A program made the translations under genes and the position numbers. The notes under the pieces are model-generated. The model saw only the letters and a program-made list of their open reading frames with translations, had not been told where the DNA came from and made no database searches. Shown in pieces: positions 21,299 through 31,458 of a stretch of 64,000 bases of DNA. The stretch is taken from the NCBI GenBank assembly GCA_963556695.1, contig CAUWAG010000020.1, positions 868,001 to 932,000 on the forward strand, in the 5' to 3' direction. Position 1 is the first letter of the stretch; each line of letters begins with the position of its first letter. The DNA comes from Anthostomella pinea (lineage: Eukaryota > Ascomycota > Sordariomycetes > Xylariales > Xylariaceae).

Positions 21299-23145
21299 TG
21301 ACAACATATTCCACGGCGTGTCCTTGCCGCTCTCCAATACTTCTCTAACACCGTCGGACGTCGATGCTCGGACCATAGAGGCTGGGGCAGCTCCGAATTT
21401 CTCAAATGATGCAGGGCGCTTGGCTACCATCAACCCTCACCCGAGCCCTAGACGGCCTGGAGCTCTTCACGACAAATCACATTGATGATCTCCGGTATGT
21501 CTTACGAGACGCGCATTCATATACCAATTTGATCCTTCGAATACATCGCTCGACCGGATAGGATGGCTGTGGAGTTTCGAGATCACCATGTCTGGATATG
21601 ACACGACATTGCGAACTGGCGTTTCAGGGCGGTCGAACTTTACGAAGCCGGCCGGGGCACAAAAGACACGGAACGACTCTGTGGACCTTGGTTTCCTTTA
21701 CACTTGGGAGTTTGGCTTCGCGGCTTGGGGGCGGACAGAGAGAGCCAGCTAGCATGACCACCACAGTGTACGAAGACTTGCTTTGCATTCAATGACCCTC
21801 CCTTTTTTTTATTCCGTTACGTTGCATATACCCATCCGGTCCGCCACAGCTAGAGAATTACTTACATTATGTTCACGTCGCCCCCGTCCGGACCAGACCC
21901 TCTTGGTGTGACAAGATGCGCTAGGCCACAGCCTACCTACGTCGACAGCGCCGCTGCAGATGACACTCGCCCGCTGTGGCTATTGATCTGACATCCTGCT
22001 GAGTTTTGTAGGCCGTTCGTGTTCCGCTGTAGTGTCCATTCTTGAAGCTTGATAACGTGCAATCTCCCTCTCTCGTTCAAAATCCCTCCGATATGCCCAC
22101 TCACTACATACTGAAGAGGAAAGCAGCGCCGTGACTACGATCGGTAGGAACGTCACGTCTACACTGGGCGCCGGCAATCGGGGGTTGCCACGTATCCGCA
22201 TGATCGGTACCGTATTGGAAGACGGCTGGTATTCCGGGTGGTTTGGTACGACTCACAGTGGTGACTGACTACATATATATATAGAGAGCATTCATCTTAT
22301 CCCCTGTGCTATCAGATAGATCTCTCTTCTCTATCCAATACAACGTATTCATACCACGTAACTGCGTTATCTTTTGACATTCGGTGGGGTGTCGGTTGAG
22401 GTCGTCTGGCTGCTCAATTGTGGCCCTGAAGTGAGGTGTGGAGTGTGAGGTTGTGAGGTTGTGAGGTGTGAAGTCTAGGAATTTTAATCCTTGGACTGGG
22501 CTGGTCTCTCATGTCTCTCATGTCACTCATGCCTCTCGTGTGGAATACCTGATAGGGTTTGACTCCGGGTGGATTGGTTGGCGAGTGTGCCTGGGGTTTA
22601 TTGAACGGAAACGGGTGCCGGATAGGGGCAGAAATAGGGGTTCAAATAGGGGTAGGAAAGGATAGGAAAGGGGTAGGTATAGAGGCAGGTATGTATAGTG
22701 TGTTACTCCGGACGTGACTGGCTGGGACTGAGAGATGTATTATGCACTATTATGGTCTTTACAGGACACGGGAGCTAGGCTTGTGTTGGGGAAGTGTTTG
22801 TGTGGTGGTGCTGGTGTTGGTGCTTTGTGTTGGTGGTGGTGCGGGGGTCGCAGCGGCGTCAACAAGTAGCTTTGATCGGCGTTGAATCTTAAGTATGACT
22901 TGGTATTGTGTGATGTGAGAGTGCGATTTGGGTCCTTCGACTATGCCAAGTAGGGATATTGTCGGTCAAGGGCTGAGCTTGGGGGGGCAGATCGGATGGT
23001 CAGTGGACATGCGGCATTCGGCTTGACGCTTGACGCTTGAGTAAAAGGAGTGGTGTTGCATATCACTGTAGATACTTGGAAAGAGATCTGCTGGGGGTGC
23101 TGGGCTTGAAGATACTCACGTGTATATTAGTATATGGCGACTGTG
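21299..23145. other. gene-poor spacer with simple repeats
   Basis: No gene supported. It holds an AT-rich run with ATATATATATA near 22272-22285, then a purine/TG-rich stretch of degenerate short repeats. These are GAGGTTGTGAG units near 22437-22475, TCTCTCATG units near 22505-22535, GATAGGGG/AAATAGGGG units near 22620-22680, and GGTGGTG/GTGTTGGTG units near 22800-22850. Such interspersed slippage repeats fit a loosely constrained region next to the HET pseudogene. Confidence 0.5.
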
Positions 23146-26068
23146 TCAGATGATCTCTATGGTAGTAGGCTCGTGGCTTTGAAAATAGCTGAGACCACCA
23201 CAGTTGACAGTGCTCCACGTCGGTTCATCCGATAGGGACTTACTGAAGCCTCTCGGCATTGAGCTGAACACGCCAACGCGAATATACTTGCCAGGACTTT
23301 TAGCTGGATGAACGACAATGCCATAGGCAGCTCGGAGGGCGTCGTTCTCTGTACGAATCCCGTCGCTGGATCGACCAGGCCGATGTCTGCTGACAAAATC
23401 GTCCTCCTCGTTTTCACTACTTGACCTGCTTGCGTTGGCTGGGCTTCTTATCATTTGATCGGGTCCCCCTTCGAATTCTCCGCTCTCGACTTCTTCGTCG
23501 CTATCAAGCTCTTCGTCGCTATCAAGCTCTTCGTCGCTATCAAGCTCTTCGTTGCTATCAAGCTCTTCGTCGCTATCAAGCTCTTCGTCGCTATCAAGCT
23601 CTTCGTCGCTATCAAGCTCTTCGTCGCTATCAAGCTCTTCGTCGCTATCAAGCTCTTCGTCGCTATCAAGCTCTTCGTCGCTATCAAGCTCTTCGTTACT
23701 ATCAAGCTCTTCGTCGCTATCAAGCTCTTCGTCGCTATCAAGCTCTTCGTCGCTATCAAGCTCTTCGTCGCTATCAAGCTCTTCGTCGCTATCAAGCTCT
23801 TCGTCGCTATCAAGCTCTTCGTCGCTATCAAGTTCTTCGTCGCTATCAACTTCGTCCAAAATGCTTCCGAGTAGCACCAGTGAAAGACCGTGGCAGGGTT
23901 CCTCCTCCCCAGCAGGTAACCAATCTAAGAGGACCCTGGCAATGCATGCTCGACCGCTGCGGACCTCCCATATATTTGGGTCAAATTTGAGTGGTGTTGA
24001 GATGGGCAAGACTACCCCTGTGAAAACCAAGCTCCCACCAGATACCTGGCCGAACGGGTTGGCGCCAGGGACGAAGGTCTTCGCCTCGATGTTTCCTGAT
24101 TCGTCTCGAACCTCACTAGAGCAGAACGTGCCGAACATTCGATCCGCCAAGGATGGGATATGCATAATCCCTTCGGCGCGGCTCGCCCAACTCCACGACG
24201 GCGCAATATACAATGCCGGCGATGGATTCGATCATCGGGCTTCTCCTCCTCCCTAGTTCTCCGTTCGTCCACGGCATGGGATACAAAGGCTTCTCGGCTG
24301 CCCAGAACAAATCACGATGTATATGGGCTCTGCGTAGTCCTGCGAGGTACTGATCTGGTTGGTTTTCCAAAGCAACTCGTGCTAGGCCTGCGATTGCTGG
24401 GAGCTTGTCCGAGGGATTGGAGAACTCTCGCCACGTGAAAGATGCTATATATTCAAAGCAACCCCGAAACACTATCAGTATCAAGATTCCGAATGAGATC
24501 GCTCGTAATTGGCTCGTGCAAAGTGGGCAAAGGGCTTATTTCATTGCTTTCAGACCATCTGGTATCGTTGGTCCATAAGTGCAATTTGCCTTTACCGAAT
24601 ATGATCACGCGCCTTGAGAGTTTGAGTTCCTGATACGCCCAACCGCGGGTATACAGACGGCAGTAGTGGAGACCATCATGCAAGAGATCATCTCCTTTCT
24701 CTTCGTGATCCCGAATAAGTGTCTTGGAGTGCCATCGAATATCATATGTACCGCAGACAGTAGGATCAATTTTCGAACGGAACTTGACGCGCGTTCCGTC
24801 GTCCCTTGATAGAAGTCCACTTTGGCAGGAGTCAGAAGAAGCCGCACATATAGTGGCAAACGCGCACTGATAGATCGAAGCCATCTCGGCGGACTGCCTC
24901 TCCCAGTCCTCTTTATCGCCTTGGATGATGCAGAGGGAGTCGATCCACCTTTTAGAAGACTAGAGTCAGAAATTATTCCTTCTTCTCTTGCACTTTTTTG
25001 GGAGAGGGGTGGGGAAAGAAACAAGAACTCGTAATGCGTGTCTCGGGAGCAATGGCTCCTTACGCAGGCTAGAAGAGAAACTTCGCCCACAAGACATGGC
25101 GATGGCGATGATTAGGGGCGGGGGGAATAAGAGACTCTAAAATGTACATACAGATAGCGTATGCCTAACGCTCTCGTAACCCTGATAGCGTCTTGTATGA
25201 TTGGAGAAGCTGTGGTTATATTGAACCCCTGAACTCGGTCCTGGAGAGTGGCTTTCTCAGTCTTGAACTGCGCTTTGGCATCTTCCGGATTGCCCCAACA
25301 GTAACTCAGGGCGAGGTACTGGACATTGCTTGTGGCCCTGCTCGGATCAGTGACGCCCAGCCGACACATGTTTCTTCCTGTGCACCCTACTCGATGAGAC
25401 GGCAAGGCCTGTACAAGGGAAGAGGGTCCTCCACCGCGGCTTCTTTTTCCAAACAGTGTCGGAGCATTTCGATGTTCTCCGAGCACAGCGTCTCATCTTT
25501 CCGGGCGGGCTCGATTTTAAGCCATTCGCTACATCGTCCTAGGCTCACTATCAGATGTGACCGGTGTGGTATGCCTCGCTACGGCCCAGGTGTGAAGACC
25601 CTGATCGCAGCGACGTGAACAGCTTGTTCGATGATCTGCTTACCAGGAGCACCGTCGATAGTAAATAACAGCTTCTCTCCCTTTCCTATCTTTCCTTTAG
25701 CATTGCTTGTTTCTTTTCACCCCGCGGTTCAGAGCTCACCTTGTTTTCTCCAGGTTTCCAGAAGCAGGACAGCCACGGGACGGGCCAAGGCACGAGCATC
25801 ATTCAAGTCGTATCTGAGGTATACGCGAATTGTTTTCCACCTGAAACCACATGCTTGAATGGCTGTGTACATAGCGGAGCAGAAGGCGCGCCCACTGTTC
25901 GCCGAAGTGGAAAGGACTGGCAAATCTGGCAACGTCTATCAGTTCGTAATCGAGCCACCGGTTTATCACTCCCCCCGTATATGCGAGATGGCTTGCTGCA
26001 TGTTGCACGGACTCCTCGCACCCATAAGCCGAATCATCAAACTCCAGTACTTTGCATCTCTCGCACAA
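23146..26068 (-). pseudogene. HET-domain gene, frameshifted, with acidic repeat insert
   Basis: HET proteins trigger heterokaryon incompatibility, a cell-death response when unlike strains fuse. The order of family landmarks is complete on the minus strand: an N-terminal MCERCKVLEFDD block (26068), PDLPVLSTSANSG, an intron about 25739..25539, CSEWLKIEPA, YLALSYCWG, a second intron 25151..24949, WIDSLCIIQGDKEDW, AEMASIYQCAFATICAASS, SDKLPAIAGLA, YIAPSWSWAS, NPFGQVSGGS and a C-terminal end at 23146. The frame breaks at four places, near 25933, 25385, 24465 and 24255, each changing frame without a plausible intron. I therefore call it a pseudogene; sequencing indels in this region are the alternative. 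Between LSLVLLGS and GKYIRVGVF, where related proteins usually have a short loop, about 120 residues of (LDSDEE)n are inserted. Confidence 0.8.
23490..23849. repeat. 20-copy 18-bp tandem repeat encoding (L)DSDEE
   Basis: Twenty nearly identical units of CTATCAAGCTCTTCGTCG (plus strand). On the HET strand they read as LDSDEE hexapeptides. Two units have N in place of D (SNEE), from one base change each. Copies differ by very few bases, which points to recent expansion by slippage or unequal exchange. Because the unit is a multiple of three with no stop, other frames on both strands also stay open here; those are artefacts. Confidence 0.97.
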
Positions 26069-27952
26069 AGTCGACGGGGTAGGTGTTGGATATCATAGTA
26101 GGTCCAGACGAGGCCTTCGGGGCTGAATGCGCTAATGGGTTTGGTTTGAGGGCAGTCAGCCGACCCTCAGGCCACCAGGATTCTGGCACCATTATCGTAT
26201 GATGATCTGGTCACTCTGATGGCACACCTATACATATATATGGGGGCTTCTCCCCCAGAGATCTTCTTCTCTTTTCCTTTCAATACTAGAACGGTTTGAA
26301 ATCTCACAGTAGGTAAGCTGCTCATACTGGGGTGGTGCTGAGAGAATGTCTCATGTGCTCATGCGATGGTGAGGAGCGACACATAGAGTAACAATATAGA
26401 GCGAAGAAAAGTAGAGTCTGGAACCTGTGAGGACCTTCTGCGATGATGTATTTGGACATAACCGAGAGCGAGGCTGGGGAACGCGGGGTCCAAGGTGCAA
26501 ATATTCGCAGTTGCTCCATTGTTCCAATCCATGTTGGCTGAGTAAGGTAAAGTCGCATAAGCGGATCGACTTGATTGGTCCTTAAACGCATACTTACAGC
26601 TGCGGATGTGTGTCAGCAAAGAATGTGACCGTGATGACATAACGAAGATGAATTCACCTTTCAACGGGTCAAGTCTTCCGCGAGGATTCAATCCAAAGTA
26701 GAACTTCTCTGGGGGTGAAGGCATGTTGTCTTTCTCAAGAAGCTCAAGACCGTCTTGCCCCCTTCATGATGTTCAAAGGCCAATGGCACTGATTATTTTC
26801 TTAGACTACAATGTGCACCATGCTCTAGGAACAGAGTGCACTAAAGGTGTCATCAGTTGCAGACCTCCCTTGTCTTATCCGTGAGGTCCGTACAGTTTCT
26901 CTTGGACGTTGTACTGATCGAGCTGGCTGGAATATAGCTCCGGACCTTTACCGTCATGTCTCCCCACAGCCGACAACAACTCATGAGCGGGGAGTCAAGA
27001 ATACCCACAAATGCAGATCTCATGCTCGGCATGGAAGATGATAGATCTGCAGGGTCCTGAACTTGTCAGTCTGCAAGTCCGCCTTCTGACCGACACCTGC
27101 CTTGGCCTTCTACCCACACGCACGGCTGGCACGTTCACCGCCATAAATAGTCAGGTGTGATCCAGCTCCGATCAGGCAATGGGTTGAATGTATTCCATCG
27201 ACCCTCATTTTACCTGGACATGCCATGGCCCGGGGCGGTTCGGTTATGGAGACCGGCTATCTCGGCCCATGGTGCTAATCACTCTCTCCTTCGGGACGGC
27301 CCATCTCAGGGACCTCGGGAGCCTCATGACAGGGTTCTGTAGGTCGCCAAGAGCCTTAACGAGCGGAACGACCCTTGTCCAGCTGAAAGATAGAGCCGAA
27401 AGGGGAAGAATATTGGGACGAGCGGTTTGGCACCACATATCTGACAACTGCCAAGCGGGCGGCGTAGTCTTCAACTCGAATCATCGTTGGCCACACTTGC
27501 AAGTTTGACGTGCGGTGACTTGCATCATACTTTAACATGCGCTGCGCGCATTGGTGGTGATGTGAGTCCGACGCGGAGGAGGTGATGAACCCGAGAAATG
27601 GTCTGAGCGAGGCGGCAGAAGACAATGGCTACAGAGGGATCTTCCGACATCAGACGACGTCGTCCTGTCTTGGCGGCATAGTTCCAGTGGATCGGAGGGG
27701 CGTCACTCGCATTGTACGGAGGGTCACTGTATGATTGGCATGTATCACAGGCACAAAGGATTACAGAAGTGCAGTGCATCATCCACAATCAACGTTTCGC
27801 CATGCGCTGGGCATTTAAGGAGGGGAGAGGGGACTTTTCCCAAACCAAACTACCTACCTACATTTCACTTGTCCTCTGCAGACTGGACTTCCACCCCTAC
27901 TGCTCCGGACAGCGAGCGATCTTGCACCAAAGCAAAGCACCACGACTTCACC
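26069..27952. other. gene-poor spacer with a TATA/leader block
   Basis: No intact gene seen. Near 26230-26320 there is CATATATATGGGG followed by a CT-rich stretch and TTTGAAATCTCACAGTAGGTAAGC, which looks like a core promoter plus leader with a GTAAGC donor. Nothing convincingly coding follows on the plus strand. The last two thirds of that leader recur at 33733-33766. Minus-strand frames at 26322-26724 show an MPSPPEKFYFGLNPRGR-type start and a possible intron, but no family. The last part is the promoter and leader of the WW-domain gene. Confidence 0.45.
26284..26324 (+). promoter_or_regulatory. leader-like block shared with 33733-33766
   Basis: TTTCAATACTAGAACGGTTTGAAATCTCACAGTA matches TTCAATAGAACACTTTGAAATCTCACAGTA at the second site with one 2-base gap and two substitutions. 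A TATATA element lies upstream of both. This suggests a duplicated promoter/leader from a gene family whose coding parts are no longer recognisable here. Confidence 0.4.
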
Positions 27953-29027
27953 ATGTCGTTCTTCAAGAAACTGGCCGACAAGGTCGAGGATTTCCTAGAC
28001 GACGATAAGGACAAGAAGAAGCAGGAAGAAGTACAGAGTCAGCCTCAAGGCCAAGGTCAGCAAGGGACTGTCACATCAAATTTCACTTCCAGCATTGCTT
28101 ACCAGACCCCAGAGCACGCACGCGGCTACGGCGACAACTACCGACAAGGCGGCTACCCCCAACAATACCAGCAGCAGCAGCAACAGCAACCTCAAGGCTC
28201 ATACTACGGAGGCGCCCCTCCCCCGCAAGGGCCTCCCGCCCCGTACGGCGCGCCGCCTCCGATGCCACCGGGCTGGAACGCGCAGTGGGATTCGAATCAG
28301 AACCGCTGGTACTACATCGAGCAGTCGACCGGCCGCTCGCAGTGGGACCCGCCCGCGACCTTTGGCCAGCCGCCCCAGGGACCCTACGCGCCGCCCGTCG
28401 GAGGCCCGCCCGGCCAGGTGCCGTACACGACGGGTCACGGCGACGGGTTCCGTGGCGAGAGCGGCACGTACTATAGCGGCCAAGGCGGCATGCCGCCGAC
28501 GGAGCACCAGGGACAGTATGGCGGGGATGACAGGGCATACGGACAGGGCGGGGAGCAGCAGAAGGAGAAGTCGGGCTCGGGCAAGGCGTGGGCGATGGGG
28601 GCAGGTGGGCTGGCTGTGGGCGCTATTGGCGGTGCAGTCATTGCGCATGAGCTGAGTATGTTACTTGTGATGCTGGAACCCTTCCGCTTCTCACTGATTG
28701 TCAACTTCTTCTACCTCCGACTTCCATGCTCGACACCCAAAAACATCCCCTCGAAATATGACTTGCTGACAGGGTGGGCGGTCTTGTACAGCCGAAGACT
28801 CCGACGAAGAGCACCACGCAGCCGCCCAGCCCGCCTACGTCGCCCCGCCGGCCGAGTCGTCGTACCAGCCGGCCCCCAATCCCATGTACGCCGAGCCGCT
28901 GCCTGACGAGACCGCCAGCGGCAGCTCAGTGTCGAGCAGTGACCGCGAGGAACTTGAGGAGCGGCGCGAGGAGCTGCAGGAGGCGCAGGAGGAGTATGAG
29001 GAGGCCTACGAGGAGACCTATGATTAG
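27953..29027 (+). CDS. WW-domain protein with glycine-zipper segment
   Basis: Two exons, 27953..28655 and 28792..29027, give 312 residues. The start is the MSFFKKLADKVEDFLDDDKD amphipathic block with a CACCATG context. The middle is Q-, G-, Y- and P-rich low complexity. A WW domain lies at about residues 103-133 (LPPGW-type start PPGWNAQWDSNQNRWYYIE, ending SQWDPP), with both signature tryptophans and the final proline. WW domains bind proline-rich peptides. Near residues 212-236 is a glycine-rich hydrophobic stretch (AMGAGGLAVGAIGGAVIAHE), which fits a glycine-zipper membrane segment. The exon 2 tail is acidic with an EELEERREELQEAQEEYEEA helix. The intron ends GCTGAC...TTGTACAG and the joint is phase 1. 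The cellular role is not evident. Well expressed by appearance: high GC3 and biased codons. Confidence 0.85.
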
Positions 29028-29433
29028 TCCACGGTAGGGGAGTTAGGGCTTGGCGTGGACTGGGTTGCGGATGGTCTTGGCGGTGGCTCTGTCTGTATTT
29101 TGGGAGTGCGTTGTGGGATAGGGGGTTTGAGAGAGCCAGATCCATGTCACGGTTTGGCTGTCTTGATGTTGAAAGGGGTACTCAAGTTAGTATGCTACCC
29201 CCTAACTGGGCCAACCTCTCCTAGTTCCAGCTCCTGCTACCTGAAGACATCTACCAACAAAATGCTACCAGAGGACGGGAAGCATCGTTGACTTCGTCCC
29301 TGAACTCAAAAAGCTTAATGCAGGTGGTTTGTGCACGCAGCTGCATCATACTCCTCAAACGCAGAGGAATCGCCTACTTCAACCTTAGGCACTGACCAAT
29401 CTTGCCTCAAACCAACGGTCTCCCAGCACAACG

Positions 29434-30083
29434 TCACCGTACATGCATGTGCTGCAGCTCAACAGGCAGATAGGAGGTACCCAGGCAGAGGGAACAGAAG
29501 TAGTTAATTTTGCCGCCGACGAGATCCTTGAACTTGCTGCGAACGTCGTTGATGGTCTCCTGCAGCATCTCCTTCATGTCATCCTCCCAATCTTCCGCGT
29601 TGAGCGATGAGACATCGACAGCCGTGAACCACCCTTCTTGATTCTCGAGGTCCATTTCTTTGACCTTCTTCTTGAAGGTCTCGAACTGGTATATGATGTC
29701 GTCCAAATGCCACTCCTCGTCTTCCTCGGACAGGTGGCCCAGGACACGATCCCACTTGTCATCGCCATGGTGAATTTGCTTGCCCATGATCAGAAGGCCG
29801 ATGCATGTGTCGAGGCCGCTGGTGGAAATCGCTTTGCCCCTTGTCCCTCCGGTCTTGCCCATGGGTACTTCTTCGGCACGAGCATGAAGAGACAGCCCAG
29901 TCTTGCTGGTGCCGTCACGCTCGATGACACTCCTGTAACGATGGTTAGGGATGGTACATGTTGCTGGACAGGGCGTGTGCCGGCTTACCTGATATCTCGC
30001 GGAGCTTTCGTGAGCTCTGTTGTAGCGGACGTGGCAAGCAGAGCACTGACAACAAATGTCGACAAGTTCTTCGTGAAATGCAT
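29434..30083 (-). CDS. secreted protein with CheD/CNF-like Cys-His motif, copy 2
   Basis: Distant paralogue of the gene at 14157..15012. Two exons, 30083..29989 and 29932..29434, give 197 residues. Exon 1 is again a signal peptide (MHFTKNLSTFVVSALLATSA), and again the joint is phase 2. The intron ends CCTAACCATCGTTACAG. The core motif is TSGLDTCIGL with KWDRVLGHL following; the histidine lies 23 residues after the cysteine. An acidic helix-rich part follows (EEDEEWHLDD, FKKKVKEM). The C-terminal YFCSLCLGTSY segment has no match in copy 1. This copy lacks the tyrosine/glycine-rich region between the signal peptide and the motif that copy 1 has, so it is shorter. The CheD/CNF resemblance is a motif-level inference. 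The same element family sits 375 bases upstream. Confidence 0.75.
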
Positions 30084-30457
30084 TTTGATGTTGTTCTGTG
30101 TGTTAAAAGTTGGGTTTGAAACGAGGTAGTTTGAGACTATGAGGCTATGTAGTTGTTTGGAATGGTACCGTGAGTGTTGATGATGGTAATGATGGTAACG
30201 AGAAAAGTCAAACTTAGGCTGTTGATACGTGTATTTATATATTGACGCAGCCTTTACTATCAGGTGCCATACCCATCTGGCTCTTGCCTTTATGATGATG
30301 ATGATGTTGCCTCCGCCTTTGCACAGACATCTTTGAGGAGTTCCATAGTATTGATCATCGACGTCGGTGTTTCCGTCGAGCCAAGCGTGTTCAGCTCCGC
30401 GCAAGGCTTCGAAAGGACCATTGCTGGACTATGCCCCTTATGCAGAGCCGGAACTTA

Positions 30458-31056
30458 CAGGTGTCCAGGATGGTAATGGTAAGCGGTTCTACGTAACGGG
30501 ACCTTTTAGTTCCGCAAAGTTCTGATCTATAATTATACGTAATGGTGATAGATAGAACTTGACGCGATGGGATATTGGACTTTTTCGTTACTTACTGTAT
30601 GTAGGAACTTTCTCGTAACAAACCTATAACCCCTAACATGTAAAACCGCTAACCATTACTATCCTTGCTACCTGTATCTGAGGTGCCGTACTAGAGGATC
30701 CTCTAGTAACAGGTTACCCAATGATAAAACGCGTTCCGTGTTATTCGGCCGACATTCTGGGGAGGGATTACTAGAGGGCCAACGAAAGGAGCTGGCCCAC
30801 GAAAGGAGCTGGCCCACGAAAGGATCTGGCCCACGAAAGGAGCTGCCCCAGCTGAGCCGCATAATAAAGTTCCAAGCCTCTAGTGGGCCTTCTTAATACA
30901 CAATGAAAAGTTCCCATGACGTAAAATTCTATAAAGTTATATACATCTGTGCAGATAATTATAAATTAGAACTCTACGTGTTTTGAGCAGGCGACGTACG
31001 GACCTGAAGAGTTCCAATTATATGGAACCGCTAACCATTACCATCCTGGACACCTG
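30458..31056. mobile_element. TA-flanked inverted-repeat element (MITE-like), copy 2
   Basis: It begins CAGGTGTCCAGGATGGTAAT and ends with the exact complement order (ATTACCATCCTGGACACCTG). TA flanks both ends (30456-30457 and 31057-31058). The inverted repeat extends about 30 bases to AGCGGTTC. A second, diverged right-end sequence (CCGCTAACCATTACTATCCT) lies inside near 30650-30676. The element is therefore probably composite: a short element of about 217 bases plus a second segment that contains the 17-bp tandem repeats. No transposase frame is present. Confidence 0.8.
30784..30851. repeat. four 17-bp tandem repeats inside element copy 2
   Basis: Unit ACGAAAGGAGCTGGCCC, four copies; the third has ATCT in place of AGCT and the last ends in CCCC. 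It lies in the second half of the composite element and is absent from copy 1 at 15353. Confidence 0.9.
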
Positions 31057-31458
31057 TATTGCGAACGTCCCGTATCCATCAGAGTCCTCTCTTTGCTCAG
31101 CATCGTGCCACATAGGATTCTGCTACCTTTTGCGAGGTCACTCCTCGGTGAGCCCGGTTTGAAGTTATTTATACTCGTTTTTCTGTACTCGTCTACCCCT
31201 TGTCACGCTTGGACCTAAGCTGGACAGGCGGTTCGGTTGATCTTTCAGATGAATGAGTATCTGGTCCTCCTTTCCTCTCTTTCCCCATCTTTGTCATTTC
31301 ATCGGCAGAGCCGGTACGCCCTTGTCCTGTATCTCGTCTCGACCTAGTTGCCACTCGCCGTGACACTTATCACCCATCTTCAAGCTACTCTACATCGCAA
31401 CTGCACGTCATCCAGCACATTCGAGCTCTGATAATATCCGTCGCTCGAGGGCATCACC

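Noticed and set aside
23421..24256. Long plus-strand and alternative-frame ORFs over the HET repeat (serine-rich, RYQAL-rich, FVAIKL-rich and IATKSL-rich)
   Set aside because: An 18-bp repeat without stops keeps several frames open on both strands. Only the minus-strand DSDEE frame continues into HET-family sequence on both sides.
25545..25600. Plus-strand CDRCGMPRYG-like zinc-finger string
   Set aside because: It lies on the strand opposite the HET gene with no further support; coincidence.
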